Source of the DNA: Prorocentrum cordatum
Taxonomy: Eukaryota > Sar > Dinophyceae > Prorocentrales > Prorocentraceae
Direction: 5' to 3'
Assembly: GCA_963575745.1 (NCBI GenBank)
Contig: CAUYUJ010003376.1
Coordinates: forward strand, 1-64,000
Length of the DNA stretch: 64,000 nucleotides
Under the pieces are notes generated by a model. It saw nothing but the letters and a program-made list of their open reading frames with translations, searched no databases and was not told the origin of the DNA. The position numbers and the translations under genes are program-made. Position 1 is the stretch's first letter, and each line of letters opens with the position of its first letter. Positions 51,765-62,417 of the stretch are shown in pieces.

Positions 51765-53312
51765 TCAAGGGCGGCGGCAGTACGGCTCGGCCGCGGCGGG
51801 TCGCTTGCGGACCGCAGCGCGAGGAGCGGCGGCACTGTCTAACAACAGCTCGGTCCAGACAACGTTTTTCGCGAGGGCGTGTCCAGCAGCCGTGCGTCGC
51901 TCCGACGCTGCAAGAATCCTAAGGTCGGAACGTCGTTGGGCCCGGCTGAGCGCCGCGTACAGGTGCCCGTGCGTAAAGGGGCTGCGTCGCAGGTCGATGA
52001 CGCATCTGGCCAGGGTGCTGCCCTGGGCGCCGTTGAGGGTGGAGGCGTACGCCGGGCGCAATGGAAATTGTCGGCGCACGATGGTTGTCGCACCTTTGGC
52101 CAAGCTCCAGCGGAAGCAGATCCGCGGTAAAGGGAAGCGTCTGCCGTCCAACGTTTCGACATCCACGCGGTTGTCGTGAACGGCGACGAGGTCCACCTGG
52201 GTATGGTTCATCAGACGGTCCTGAGAGCTAAAGTTCATCATAATTTCGTAAAGTGCGCCCACGATGAGTCGAATGCGGTGGGGAGGCACACCGTTTTCAG
52301 TTTGGACGTTCAGAAATTCGGGTGTCACGTGAGGTTCGATGAACTGATCGTCCCGGTCGATCTCTATGCAGTCGGCGCTGAACCGATGGTATTCGTCGCG
52401 ACGGTAGGTGTGTGCGAGGATGTCCAGGACCATGTCGTTGAACGCGTCGACGGTATCGTTGGTGACGGCCAAGATCTTGGACTTTGCGCAAGCATTTGCG
52501 TCGTTCGGGTGTGGGAAGCAGAAATCAATGGCCTCGCGGGGTTCCAATATGGTTGGGCAGAGGTGCAGTTCCAAGTAACCGGGAGTACCATCCACGGAGT
52601 GCTTCGCCACGGCGGTTCCATTGCCGACAGTCTCGATCCAGCGAGCGTACGTGAGATCAGCATGTTGGCGGTGTTTGGTAGTGAGCCGGTGGCGTTCGAA
52701 ATGGCCCCACGTTGATGACGAACGCACGCTCATTGCAACAATGTCGCGTCTGGACGCGTGCTTGAGGACAGGGGGGATCTGGCGGAAGTCCCCGTAGCAC
52801 ACAATGACCTTGGGGGAGTAAGTGTCTGGGGCTGCCTTCTGGAGGGTGTCCAGATAACGCACAACGGCATCCCACGCTGTCCTTTTCGCTCCAGGCCACT
52901 CGTCCCGCTGTATGACTGAAGCGCGAGCTAGGCGCGCGGCCTCAGCAGTTTGCAAGCCCAGATTGCACGTCAATGGATCCTCGTCTCCCAGAGGTATCTT
53001 GAACGTGGAGTGGGCCGTGGCGCCATGAGGTAAGAGAAGGGCGGCCTGGCCTGTCGTGGCCACGTTGACGCAGGACTTGCCGAGAGATTCTGTGTAGTAA
53101 TGCACGTATTGGGCCACCGTGGACTTGCCCGTGCCGGCGGCGCCGTGGACGAAGACGAACTTGGAGGCATTGGCGGTGATGTGTCTAGTGATTGTCGTGG
53201 TGGCCGCGCGCTGCTCTGAGTCGCTGCGCGCGCGAGCCTGGAGTGCGTGGAAAATTGGGGTGGTCGCCGTGGCTGTTCTAGGAGGAGTGCTGTCGGTGGA
53301 CTGCCTGCTCGT
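51765..53312 (-). CDS. Helitron 2 PIF1-type helicase
   Basis: The open frame extends upstream of the first Met (53117): SEQRAATTTITRHITANASK, then FVFVHGAAGTGKSTVAQYV with an intact Walker A (GAAGTGKST, about 53130). Walker B-like RDEW, motif III IVCYGDFRQIPPVL, NGAQGSTLARCVIDL and HLYAALSRAQRRSDLRIL follow in the order of PIF1/Helitron helicases. The frame is continuous with the upstream block except for a TGA at 53313-53315. The helicase unwinds DNA for rolling-circle transposition. The last 40 residues are Ala/Arg-rich. Confidence 0.85.
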   Translation of the reverse strand, partial: TSRQSTDSTPPRTATATTPIFHALQARARSDSEQRAATTTITRHITANASKFVFVHGAAGTGKSTVAQYVHYYTESLGKSCVNVATTGQAALLLPHGATAHSTFKIPLGDEDPLTCNLGLQTAEAARLARASVIQRDEWPGAKRTAWDAVVRYLDTLQKAAPDTYSPKVIVCYGDFRQIPPVLKHASRRDIVAMSVRSSSTWGHFERHRLTTKHRQHADLTYARWIETVGNGTAVAKHSVDGTPGYLELHLCPTILEPREAIDFCFPHPNDANACAKSKILAVTNDTVDAFNDMVLDILAHTYRRDEYHRFSADCIEIDRDDQFIEPHVTPEFLNVQTENGVPPHRIRLIVGALYEIMMNFSSQDRLMNHTQVDLVAVHDNRVDVETLDGRRFPLPRICFRWSLAKGATTIVRRQFPLRPAYASTLNGAQGSTLARCVIDLRRSPFTHGHLYAALSRAQRRSDLRILAASERRTAAGHALAKNVVWTELLLDSAAAPRAAVRKRPAAAEPYCRRP

Positions 53313-53672
53313 TCATGCTATGGGTACGGGCGCGTCCAAGAAGGCCAACGCGTCGGCACGGTCCTGCGCAGCCGCAGCCAGGCGTAAGCATCGCTTCAAT
53401 TCCGCCGCAGCAGTAGACGGCGTCATCCCTCGGTCGAAAAAGTCTTTCATCAGGTGCTTCTCGAATGCGTTGTACAACGTCGTCGGCTTAGCATCGAGGT
53501 CGAGGAGCACAACAAAAGCGAAACGCAGCTGGTGGGCCGTGTACCGTAATTCCACGAGTTCTTGGAGGACCCGGGCGGCCTCGTCGTCCTTGGCAAACAT
53601 GCCCGTCGCCAGCATGGCCTCCTCGTAAGTAGGATACTGCGAGCCATTGTGGGAGCGGCAGTCTTTGAAGCT
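53313..53672 (-). CDS. Helitron 2 inter-domain exon (Rep to helicase)
   Basis: It follows an acceptor-like CCAATCCCCTCCAG at about 53673-53686 and reads SFKDCRSHNGSQYPTYEEAM, then LATGMFAKDDEAARVLQELV, YTAHQLRFAFVVLLDLDAKP and TLYNAFEKHLMKDFF. This matches the conserved region between Rep and Hel in Helitrons (FxDLRTxxG...P.F.EA). It ends at a TGA in the same frame as the helicase, probably a nonsense mutation, or possibly the border of a further intron. Confidence 0.75.
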   Translation of the reverse strand, partial: SFKDCRSHNGSQYPTYEEAMLATGMFAKDDEAARVLQELVELRYTAHQLRFAFVVLLDLDAKPTTLYNAFEKHLMKDFFDRGMTPSTAAAELKRCLRLAAAAQDRADALAFLDAPVPIA

Positions 53673-54950
53673 CCTGGAGGGGATTGGCAGAACAGGGAGA
53701 TGAGGGAAAGGAGCGGTGGTTGGAGAGGCCGGGGGGGGACGGACTGCAGGCGGGGAGAGGTCGGGCGCCAGAGGTCGGGGTGCGTCGTGGCCTTGGAGGT
53801 TCCCACAGCTTGCGTGGAGAGAGCAGGGGATCATCATCATCATCATCATCATCATCATCGTCATCAGCAGCATCATCTTCGTCGTCGTCGTTATCATCAC
53901 CACCATCCTCGTCCTCCTCAGCATCATCATGTTCATCATGGTCAGCATCATCATGACCATCGTGATCATCACCATCATCATCATAGCCATAATCATCTTA
54001 TCATCATCATCGTCATCATCATTATACTCGTCAACATCGTCGTTATCAGGTTGTTCATCCCTCGTTCTTACGGTCTCCGGTGTTCCCTCGAACGAATGCC
54101 GCCGAGCTTGCTGGAATGGCACGGTGGCGGGACTGTCGCAGGCAGGTGGATATGACAGCTTACGCGGGGGGCGCGATGGGGGTGGAATCGGGCGGGGCGC
54201 ATCTGTCGGGGCAGCGGGTGGGTTCCCACAGCTTGCGCGCAGCGGTGGGGGAGGTAATTGAACTGGGGGCTGGCGGGCCAAGGGAGGTTCCCACAGCTTG
54301 CGTGGACAGGCCAGGGGAATCATCCTCATCATCATCATCATCGGCATCATCATCATCATGATCATGATCATGATCATCATCATCACCATCATCACCATTA
54401 TCATCGGGCGACGGGGATAGGTGGGGCGGGGGGCATCCGTTCGGGGAACGGGTGGGTTCCCACAGCTTGCGTGAATTGGTGGGTGCAGTGGTCTGGGTGA
54501 TGGTTTGGGAACGGGAGTGCGTCGTGGGCTGGGGGGTTCCCGTGGTCGCGGGTCGGGCGACGCAGGGTTCGGGCCGGCGGGGTGGATCACTTCGTCACAA
54601 GGGTGGGTTCCCACAGCTTGCGTGGACTGGCTAGCGGGGCGAGAGGGGCGAGGGCCCGGGGACTGAGGTGCACTGTGGCCCGCGGGGGTCCCGCGACATG
54701 CTTGAAGTGGCCGAGGGTTTCAAGGCGCTTGTGTTCCGAAAGGGAAATGGTGCGAGTGGTCTGAGCAGGGACATGGTCGGCGGCAGTGGCCCTGGGGGAA
54801 CGGGGAGGCTAGAGAGAAGCAGGGGCATGGGTTGAGCGAGTCGGTCACGTGACCGAGAACTCGCCAAAGTCGTATGGAGGCGTGGAAGATCGTCAGGTGG
54901 CGTGGGGGGGTCGTTTCGGGCAGAAGAGCAGGAGGGTGGTTTAAGTCCCG
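53673..54950 (-). repeat. Intron-like insert in Helitron 2 with (ATC)n tracts and 20-bp repeats
   Basis: It separates two Helitron coding blocks that are contiguous in the family. Contains (ATC)n at 53830-54040 and 54320-54410, and GGTTCCCACAGCTTGCGTGG copies at 53799, 54219, 54286, 54456 and 54606. The Met-rich frame across it is spurious. Border signals: acceptor CTCCAG near 53673; the donor is near 54955 and not certain. Confidence 0.7.
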
Positions 54951-57450
54951 GTCCTCTTAGGGAAGTGCAGGAGCATCTGCCAGAGGTAGAAGACGTCCTT
55001 CTGCCAGGGGTACTTCATCTCCAGGCGGCGCACGGGCGGTTCCCTTTGCATGCGGACGTACACGTATTTTTGGCGTCCGGGCGGCGCCATGTCCACAGTT
55101 GGTCGAACGGTGGTGTCTGCAGGTATTCGGTGCCATCTTGCAGACAGGGTAGGCCACTCGCTTCTTGGCGGTTCGACGAGGTGGTGCCCGAACTCATCGG
55201 GGAAGAAACCGCGTAACGCCACGGGGCAAGTCGTGCTGACAATGAAACGTTCGAAGTACTCTGTGTATTTGCAGCCGAGGAATGGCTCTCGGTTTGGGCG
55301 GTAGAAATAGCGCTCCAACTGGGACGTAGTGTGGTCCAAAGCATCGGCTTCGAATCCCTCGTCAAAGTCGACCCAGTCCTGGTCGGGAAGGTGCACCGGC
55401 AGACAAAGTACCGTAGGCACGCGCTCGTACGTGGTGTAGCCGAAGATTCGCCATGCGCATTCCGTGGCGACCAGGTACCTGCCGCGTAGCCAGTCGGCAA
55501 TTTCGTCGGTCGGCTGGTCTTCCGAACCGATGGTGTACATGGTGTGGTCGGGTCCCTTGAAGAGGTACTTGAATAGGTATTCGAACAGATTGACAGATCC
55601 GGCGAACTTAACGTTCGCGTGGCCGTCCCACTTCAACAAAATGCTGGGGGAGTACTCGACGACCAGTCGATTGCAGCAGACATGTCGTCGTCCGTAGGCA
55701 GGCCCGGCAGATTGGCAATTTGGGCAAGTGTTAGAGCACGGACGTCGGCGATGGTGCGGGCACCCTCTGGCGTCGATCTCGGTGGTGTCTGCGAACGGCC
55801 ACGGGCATCCTTTGATGCACTCCTGGGCAGGGTCGTTGGGATGGCAGGAATGATTGCACCGATGAATCATGTGATGCAGGACGCGCTCGCGGAGTGGGCC
55901 ATGTTCAGGAGGGACTTCGCACGATATGAGAGCATCGATCTCCTCGGGCGTGCAGGGGGGGTTGTCCACCGCGAGCGCAATGTGTGCATGAGGGAGGCCC
56001 CGCATCTGATACTCAATCACGCGGATGATGTACCTTCTGCGCCCAGAGAAGTCGGTCTTCAGAAAGGAAACCATATCCAGGAGTCGCGCGTGGAACACGC
56101 GGACGACGACGTCTGGTCTGTCAGCAGCGGTTTGTCCAGGCAAGAGGGCTGATTGAATTTCTGGCCAGTATGGGTTGCATGTCAGAGTGATAAAGAAAGT
56201 GGGCGGGCCTTTACGACGCGCCAGTTCCAAGCAGTCGACTCGAAGACGCCCGAGGTGGCGCGGGGACCCCGGCACGCTCGAGGGCAAGAGCACGCGGGCC
56301 ACAGCAGGAGCTGGGTCGGCGGTGTTCGCAATCATCTCGCAGACCTGACGTCTAGTGCCACGCAGTTTGGGCTGGTCACGGCGGAGGGGGCTCAGTCTTT
56401 CGTCCTCCATGCGACAGTACACATTAACGAGCCATTCGTTGAGCAATCGTCCGCAAGCGTGCATGTGAGACAAACGTAGTGCGCATTGCCGGTACCACCA
56501 CATTTGGCTGATGTGCGCGCCGTTGACCATCGCATCCGGGCTCCACCCACGCCCGCCGGATGGGAACCACAGTGGGTAGGACAGTGGCTCGTAGGAATGG
56601 TGTAGTGGATGGAGATACTTGGGGGCGGTGGAGGAGTTCAGTCGGAACGTGACCGTGCGAGGTTGAGCGTGGCTGTCCGTGCGCGCGTCGACGATGGCGG
56701 CGAGCTCGTCGATGTCCTCGTCCCACTTCAAGTGCACCGCTGCGTCGGGCCCAGGGCGACGTATAATTCCGAGGCGGTTGATCTCATTCATGAACGGGTT
56801 GATGGGCAGTAGGAGGCGTTCCAGGCGACGGAGCAGCCCCACGTCTAACTGCAGGGTAGTGGCTTGTCGAGTGCGTTCTTGAGGGTCCACGACGAGACAT
56901 CTCACAGCGGTGGTTTCGGCTGCCGTGAGCACTCGCCTGTACATCGCGCCGTGAATCCGGAGGTTGGCAGGGCGCATGTAGTTGCCGAGTCGAAGTTCCT
57001 TCGTGCTTCCTGCGCTGTGGATCTCGTGAACAGCCAATGCGAATAAGTTGTTGTAGCGGCGACTTGCTGCCGTGAACCCTGTCAGACGAGGAGAATTGGT
57101 CGTGGGATCGCGTAGAAGATGGCCCGCGGCGTCGCCAGCGGGCCAAGTGGAGCGGAATATCTCCAGAAGGGCGGGCGCCGGAGGTGAGAAGAAGTGCTCG
57201 AATGTGATCGCCCACTTGCCGTTGCTGCAGCAAAACGCTGGCGTTTCGGTTGGAAAGAGGGAGGCCGCACAATGCGGGCAACTTCGGTTCATGTCTCCGA
57301 CAGAGAACGGCACGTCTTGCAAGGGCGGTCGACCCACTACGCTGCATTCACGACAGACGCTGTCATGCGCCCTGTCGCGGTCGCAAGCGAAGGCTTCCCT
57401 TGGCAAGGAGAGCCCACAACGAACGCAAGTGACCTGTAGTCGGTCGGCGT
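54941..57450 (-). CDS. Helitron 2 Rep protein with intact HUH and two-tyrosine site
   Basis: Numbered from the codon at 57406. The N-terminal zinc-like part (VTCVRCGLSLPREAFACD; SCPHCAASLFPTETPAFCCS) is followed by Helitron_like_N motifs (LHHSYEPLSYPLWFPSGGRG; PPTFFITLTCNPYWPEI). The nuclease core is EYQMRGLPHAHIALAV with His473-Ala-His475. The tyrosines are in NLFEYLFKYLFKGPD at Tyr610 and Tyr614. It ends KYPWQKDVFYLWQMLLHFP, where the coding sequence of relatives continues into the next block at 53672. The enzyme nicks one DNA strand and forms phosphotyrosine links during rolling-circle transposition. No stop or frameshift interrupts the 820 codons, so this part is intact. Confidence 0.9.
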
Positions 57451-57641
57451 CGGGACATGCCGGAAGTCTGCGGGGCAGCGGCGGCGCAAGTGATGCACGC
57501 GCGGGTGGCTCGGTGGCGTTGGCGGACTGCGAAGTGCAGCCGCGGGACGTCCTGGTCGCAGCGCGTGCAATGTAACGTATCTGCGCTGGGACGTCCGCGA
57601 GAGGCCGGCCTCTTGCGCACGGCGGGGGAGTCGCCCGTCAT
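57450..57641 (-). CDS. Helitron 2 N-terminal zinc-finger exon
   Basis: From the ATG at 57641 the frame reads MTGDSPAVRKRPASRGRPSA, then LHCTRCDQDVPRLHFAVRQR and ATRACITCAAAAP: a C-x2-C ... C-x2-C finger. A similar finger (VTCVRCGLSL ... VCRECSVVG) follows in the next frame from about 57450, so the protein seems to have two tandem fingers joined by a short intron or disturbed by a one-base shift. The ATG is 42 bases downstream of a relict spliced leader. Confidence 0.55.
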
Positions 57642-57683
57642 GATCCCAATCGGCGTATGCCGAGGCGGAGCAGCAGCGGAATC

Positions 57684-57703
57684 CTGGAGCCAAGGGCTAC
57701 GGG
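57684..57703 (-). promoter_or_regulatory. Relict dinoflagellate spliced leader (copy 5), before Helitron 2
   Basis: The minus strand reads CCCGTAGCCCTTGGCTCCAG. It keeps CCGTAGCC and TTGGCTC of DinoSL exactly, with two bases lost in the A/T run and one A-to-C change near the end. Located 42 bases upstream of the Helitron 2 ATG. Confidence 0.75.
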
Positions 57704-57739
57704 ACATCAATAGAGCCTGGCGCGGCCGAGGTGTGTACG

Positions 57740-58200
57740 TCGTCGCTGTTAGTGCGGGCCTTGGCGTTTGGAGGCCTCGTGGCTTCTCGGCGATCTCCTG
57801 GGGGTTCTCTTGGGGCCTTGGGGGCCTCTGGAGAGTGTGTTCGGGGTATCCTGGAGCGGGAGGGCCGACATGTCGGCTCGGATCCTGTCGTGGGGCCTTT
57901 CTTGGAGCCGTCTTGAGGGTCCCTGGAGCCGTCTTAGAAGCCTCTTGGGCCGTCTTGGGGCTGTCTTGGGGCCGTCTTGAAGGTGTCTTAAGCCGTCTGG
58001 GGGCAATCTTGGAGTCCCCATGTGGCCGTTTTGGAGAGGCGGGTGTGGCAAAGGCGTAAATCCAAGAATCGTCGAAGACCATTGGAAATCAATGAATTTT
58101 GCCTGTTGGGGCTCTCTTGGGAAGGCTCTCGGAGGCCTCTTGGGGCGTCTTGGAGGCCTGGTGGGCCTTCGTAGGAGCAACTGGGGCATCATAGAGCGGA
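57740..58200 (-). repeat. CCAAGACGGCC-family dispersed repeat (inverted)
   Basis: Words of the type CCAAGACGGCCCAAGAGG on the minus strand. The AT-rich island GGAAATCAATGAATTTTGCC (about 58084) matches that at 28.2 kb. Confidence 0.75.
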
Positions 58201-58600
58201 ATGTGGGCCGGTCGGACCAGCTTGGGGGTAATTTCGGGCATTGTCGGAGCTGTCGTGAGCCCGTTCAGAGCTCTTCCGGGGGGGCGAACTAGGTGACGCC
58301 CATCCGGGGGGGGGGTCCCTTATATTTTGATAGGGAAAAGGAATATTATAAATGTGTATATGTTCGGGTCGGGCGCGCGCCTCCGAGGAGGACGTGCAGT
58401 ATTGGCATGTCTCTGTGCGCTCCGCTTTGTATTCCTGCTCAGCCCCACCCGTTTGCCCCCCTCCCGAGCCCGACGCGGCGAGAGCGCCGGCCACGAGCGG
58501 GCTCCCCGCCGGCCCTGGAGCGGCGGAAGGGCGCAGGAAAAAAAAAAAGCCGGGGCCCCCTCGCGAGCGTTGTCTTGTCCAGCGTCTCGACAATGGGCGG
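58201..58600. other. No gene recognised
   Basis: GC-rich sequence with a poly-A run near 58540. No supported coding frame. Confidence 0.35.
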
Positions 58601-59144
58601 CAAGGGCCTCCTCCTCCCCCTCCTCCTCCTCCTCCTCCTCCTCCTCCTCCTCCTCCTCCTCCTCCTCCCCCTCCTCCCCTCCTCCTCCTCCTCCTCCTCC
58701 TCCTCCTCCTCCTCCTCCTCCTCCTCCTCCTCCTCCTCCTCCTCCTCCTGCTCCCCCCCTCCCCCCCTCCCCCTGCTCCCCCCGCGGCCGCACCGGGGCG
58801 GTGCCCCCGCCCCTCCCCCCCCCCGGCTATGTCGCAGGACCGGGCGGCCGTGGAGCTGCGGACGGCCGTGCAGCAGGCCCCTCCCCCCCCTGCTCCTCCT
58901 CCTCCTCCTCCTCTCCTCCTCCTCCCTCCTCCTCCTCCTCCTCCGCCTCCTCCTCCTCCGCCTCCTCCTCGTCCGCCTCCGCCTCCTCCGCCTCCTCCGC
59001 CTCCTCCTCCTCCTCCTCCTCCTCCTCCTCCTTTTCCTTTTCCTCCTCCTCCTCCTCCTCCTCCTCCTCCTCCTCTTCCTCCTCCTCCTCCTCCCACCCT
59101 GCTCTGCCCGGGCGGGGGCAGTGCCGTCCGGGGCTCCGCTTCGA

Positions 59145-59177
<33 letters not shown>

Positions 59178-59180
59178 GCG
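58600..59180 (+). repeat. (CCT)n and (GTC)n microsatellites
   Basis: CCT/CTC repeats at 58610-58770 and 58880-59095, then (GTC)n at 59147-59175. The Gly-, Pro- and Leu-only frames here are spurious. Confidence 0.95.
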
Positions 59181-60084
59181 GGGCAGAGGAGGCCGAGGCA
59201 GGGGAGAGCCAGATGGCTCATTCGAATCGATTCGACTTCGATGGCTTCCGATTCCGATTCGATTCGGCTTCGGACTCCGATTCGGAATCCGATCTCTCAG
59301 TGGAGGCCTGCCGATGTCCGCCAATTCGGCTTCTGCCGCCTCGGCTGCCAATTTCCGGAGAGCCGATTCATCTCGATCGCCGATCCGACTCATCGATTTG
59401 GGCCCTCCTGGGCCCCTGTTGGTTCCCCCTCAGGCGGGGGGAACGAGGAGGGGGATGGCCCCGGATTTCACCGTACAAGGGGGGTGGTCTGATTGGGGGG
59501 GTCTAGAGTTGCTCGTTTGGGAGGGCCTCTCTTCTGTCGCGAAGTGCGGAGTAGAGTCGGCACTCATTAGTAGGTCGATCCTGCCAAATCAAGGGTACCC
59601 TTGTGTCCTGAGTCTCTCGACCCATGCCTCCTACATGCCTATGCCAATGTCGACCTCGGAAGGGTCTTGTGTCCTCTCGCGTGTCCTGTCCAATCAAGTC
59701 CGACTGTAGAGCGGTTTGGAGGATGGAGAATTCTGCGAAGGCTTCACGGTCGGTGCCGCCGACCCTGTTCGTTCGCAAGAGGAGGAGGAGGAGGAGGAGG
59801 AGGAGGAGGAGGAGGATGAGGAGGAGGAGGAGGAGGCAAGTGAAACGAGTCCCACTGTCACGTTGTGGGGGGAGGGGCAGTCAAGACGCTGACGCTCAGG
59901 CAGGGCTCAGGCAGGGCTCTCGTCTGGGGGCCGTTCCCCGGGTCGTCAGGCCGGGGGGCCATCTTCGGGGCCGAGGCGCGCCCTGGCTGGCCGGGATCCC
60001 CCCCCCCCCGCCGGTTCCCTGTTTGGCGTTCTCGATGGTAGCGCAGTGGCTGTGTTTTAAGCAAGTGCCCCAGAACCAGCAGCA
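59181..60084. other. No gene; GATTC words and a (GGA)n tract
   Basis: Repeated GATTCGA/CCGATTC words at 59220-59310 and (GGA)n at 59780-59835. No coding signal. Confidence 0.45.
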
Positions 60085-60637
60085 GTTGTTGTTGTTGTTG
60101 AACATTATTAATTCTAAAGAATAATTATTGTTGGGACCCCTGGTGCACGGCCCCCCCGCCGCGCCTAGGCCGCAGCTACATTTTCATAATTTTTTCGCGA
60201 AAGCTTCAGAAAAGTGGATGGGGTCCAGATCCGGTTGTTTTGTTGTAATCCGTTTTCCCTTGCAAAAAACACTATAAAATGACATTTCTTGTTCTAATAT
60301 AATCAAATTTCAAGAATCCCTTGCAAAAAATAAGGTAAAGTGGACATTCGCGCGCGCAAGACGAAATCCTTCCAAAAGCTTAGTGTTCGGAGCGATTTTA
60401 ACATAAAAACATCAAAAAACCAATGGTTTTTCAACAAAAAAATGTCAAAATCTCATCCCGCGCGCTCTTGCGGATTCGTAGGAAACCCAACACTTTTTAA
60501 ACATTTCTGTCAAACGGGCTTTTGCGAGCAACTTTTTCGAACTTCTGCGACAACGGTTGCGCACCTGCCAGGGCCATCATCCCTGTCAAATAATACCATG
60601 CGGGACACATTCGTTTTTTCTTCGCGCGCGCACGCCG
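60085..60637 (+). repeat. AT-rich duplicated block A, copy 1
   Basis: Begins with (GTT)n then AACATTATTAATTCTAAAGA. Contains CCCTTGCAAAAAATAAGGTA and ends TTCTTCGCGCGCGCACGCCG. A second copy lies at 61605-62158. Base composition is much richer in A/T than the surroundings. Confidence 0.9.
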
Positions 60638-60825
60638 AAATCTCCAAAAACCATTGGGCTTCTTAAGAATTTTAGCACCGCGCATCATAAAATCACACGA
60701 ATCGCACCGTAGGTCCTCGAAAAACACCTGCACGACTTTTCAAAATTTCTACCCGCGCGCGCTGTCCGAATCCTAAAAAAACAAATGGTTTTCCAACATT
60801 TATGTTACATGAGCTCGCGCGAGCG
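60638..60825. other. Block A flank, AT-rich
   Basis: Unique AT-rich continuation of block A copy 1 with repeated CGCGCGC-containing words. No gene. Confidence 0.4.
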
Positions 60826-61030
60826 ACAACCATCGGGACAACCATCGGAACAACCATCGGGACAACCATCGGGACAATCATCGGGACAGTCATCGGGACA
60901 CCGATCGGGACAAGCACAACCATCAGGACAACCATCGGGACAATCATCGGGACAACGATCGGGACAACCACAACCATCAGGACAACCATCGGGACAACCA
61001 TCGAGACAACCATCGGGACAACCATATCCT
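60826..61030 (+). repeat. 12-bp minisatellite CATCGGGACAAC
   Basis: About 16 imperfect copies; the Ser-Gly-Gln-Pro repeat frame is a by-product. Confidence 0.9.
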
Positions 61031-61258
61031 CTCTCTCTTGTGTATTCCCACATCCCTCAGGAATTTGCCCTAAAGATGTGATCAACTATCTTGTGAGTAC
61101 GTATCATGTGTATCATGTGTATCATGTACCATATGCATCATATGCAACAGATGTTCTGTGGAAGGCTTAACAACTTCTGTGGGTTAACAAGGCTTAACAA
61201 CTTCTGTGGGTGTACGAACGTAGGCTTAACAACTTCTGTGGGTGTGTACTCCACGCCA

Positions 61259-61458
61259 GTGTAGTAGCCACGGTCGTCCGCAGGCCACGAAGTGAAGTGT
61301 CCGAACGTCATAGGGCGGGAAGCTGGGTGTGGGTGGTGGCGAAGAGTCGTGTGGATATTTGGTAGAGCTTGCACTGCCCCCCCACAAAGTGGGGGTATTG
61401 GCTGGCGTCGCATGAAAACCCTGGCACTGGTGAGAACACTGAGCGTTCGGGTAAAGTG

Positions 61459-61460
<2 letters not shown>
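61259..61460 (+). repeat. Duplicated block B, copy 1
   Basis: TAGTAGCCACGGTCGTCCGC to CCTGGCACTGGTGAGAAC. The second copy is at 62184-62385; both copies run into a (GTT)n tract. Confidence 0.9.
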
Positions 61461-61491
<31 letters not shown>

Positions 61492-61499
61492 GGTTGTGG

Positions 61500-61537
<38 letters not shown>

Positions 61538-61625
61538 GCGGTTGCGGTTGCTGCTGTGTTGTTTGGTTGTGGTGTTGTTGCTGCTGCTGCTGCTGCTGCT
61601 GTTGTTGTTGTTGTTGTTGTTGAAC
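61461..61625 (+). repeat. (GTT)n / (GCT)n microsatellite
   Basis: GTT and GCT repeats joining block B copy 1 to block A copy 2. Confidence 0.9.
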
Positions 61626-62158
61626 ATTATTAATTCTAAAGAATAATTATTGTTGGGCCCCCTGGTGCGCGCCCCCCCCGCCGCGCCTAGGCCGCAGCCA
61701 CGTTTTCATCATTTTCGTGAGGAAGCCTCAGGCAAAACGATGTGATCCAGATCCGGTTGTTTTGTTCCCCCCCGCTTTCCCTTGCAAACAATAAGTAAAG
61801 TGGACATTTCTTGTTCTAACATAATCAAACTTCAAGAATCCCTTGCAAAAAATAAGGTAAAGTGGACATTCGCGCGCGCAAGACGAAATCCTTCCAAAAC
61901 CTTAGTTTTCGTAGCGATTTTAACATAAAAACATAAAAAAACAATGGTTTTTCAACAAAAAAATGTCAAAATTTCATCCCGCGCGCTCTTGCGGATTCGT
62001 AGGAAACCCAACACTTTTTAAACATTTCTGTCAAACGGGCTTTTGCGAGCAACTTTTTCGAACTTCTGCAACAACGGTTGCGCACCTGCCAGGGCCATCA
62101 TCCCTGTCAAATAATACCATGCGGGACACATTCGTTTTTTCTTCGCGCGCGCACGCCG
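61605..62158 (+). repeat. AT-rich duplicated block A, copy 2
   Basis: Near-identical to 60085-60637, with scattered substitutions and small indels. Confidence 0.9.
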
Positions 62159-62183
62159 TCGTCGTCGGCCGCGGGGCCCTGAA

Positions 62184-62381
62184 TAGTAGCCACGGTCGTC
62201 CGCATGCCACGAAGTGAAGTGTCCGAACGTCATAGGGCGGGAAGCTGGGTGTGGGTGGTGGCGAAGAGTCGTTTGGAAATTTGGTAGAGCTTGAACCGGC
62301 CCCCCCACAAAGTGGGGGTATTGCCCGCCTCCTATGAAAACCCTGGCACTGGTGAGAACGGAGTGTCCCCACGTGCTAGTA

Positions 62382-62414
<33 letters not shown>

Positions 62415-62417
62415 GAA
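62184..62417 (+). repeat. Duplicated block B, copy 2, with (GTT)n tail
   Basis: Near-copy of 61259-61460, followed by (GTT)n at 62383-62417. Confidence 0.9.

Larger units (their letters stand above)
51765..57703 (-). mobile_element. Canonical Helitron (lineage 2), Rep/Hel on minus strand
   Basis: The coding order from 57.64 kb to 51.77 kb is zinc fingers, Helitron N-terminal region, Rep with HUH and YxxxY, an intron-like insert, an inter-domain region, and a PIF1 helicase. Catalytic residues of both enzymes are present. One TGA (53313-53315) and one frame change near 57450 are the visible defects. A relict spliced leader lies directly upstream. Helitron termini (5' TC, 3' hairpin and CTRR) were not located. 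Confidence 0.85.

Noticed and set aside
53830-54414. Met/Asp-rich protein encoded by ATC repeats
   Set aside because: Microsatellite inside the Helitron 2 intron-like insert.
60240-60640. Organelle-derived DNA because of AT richness
   Set aside because: No recognisable organelle gene or rRNA fragment; kept only as a repeat of unusual composition.
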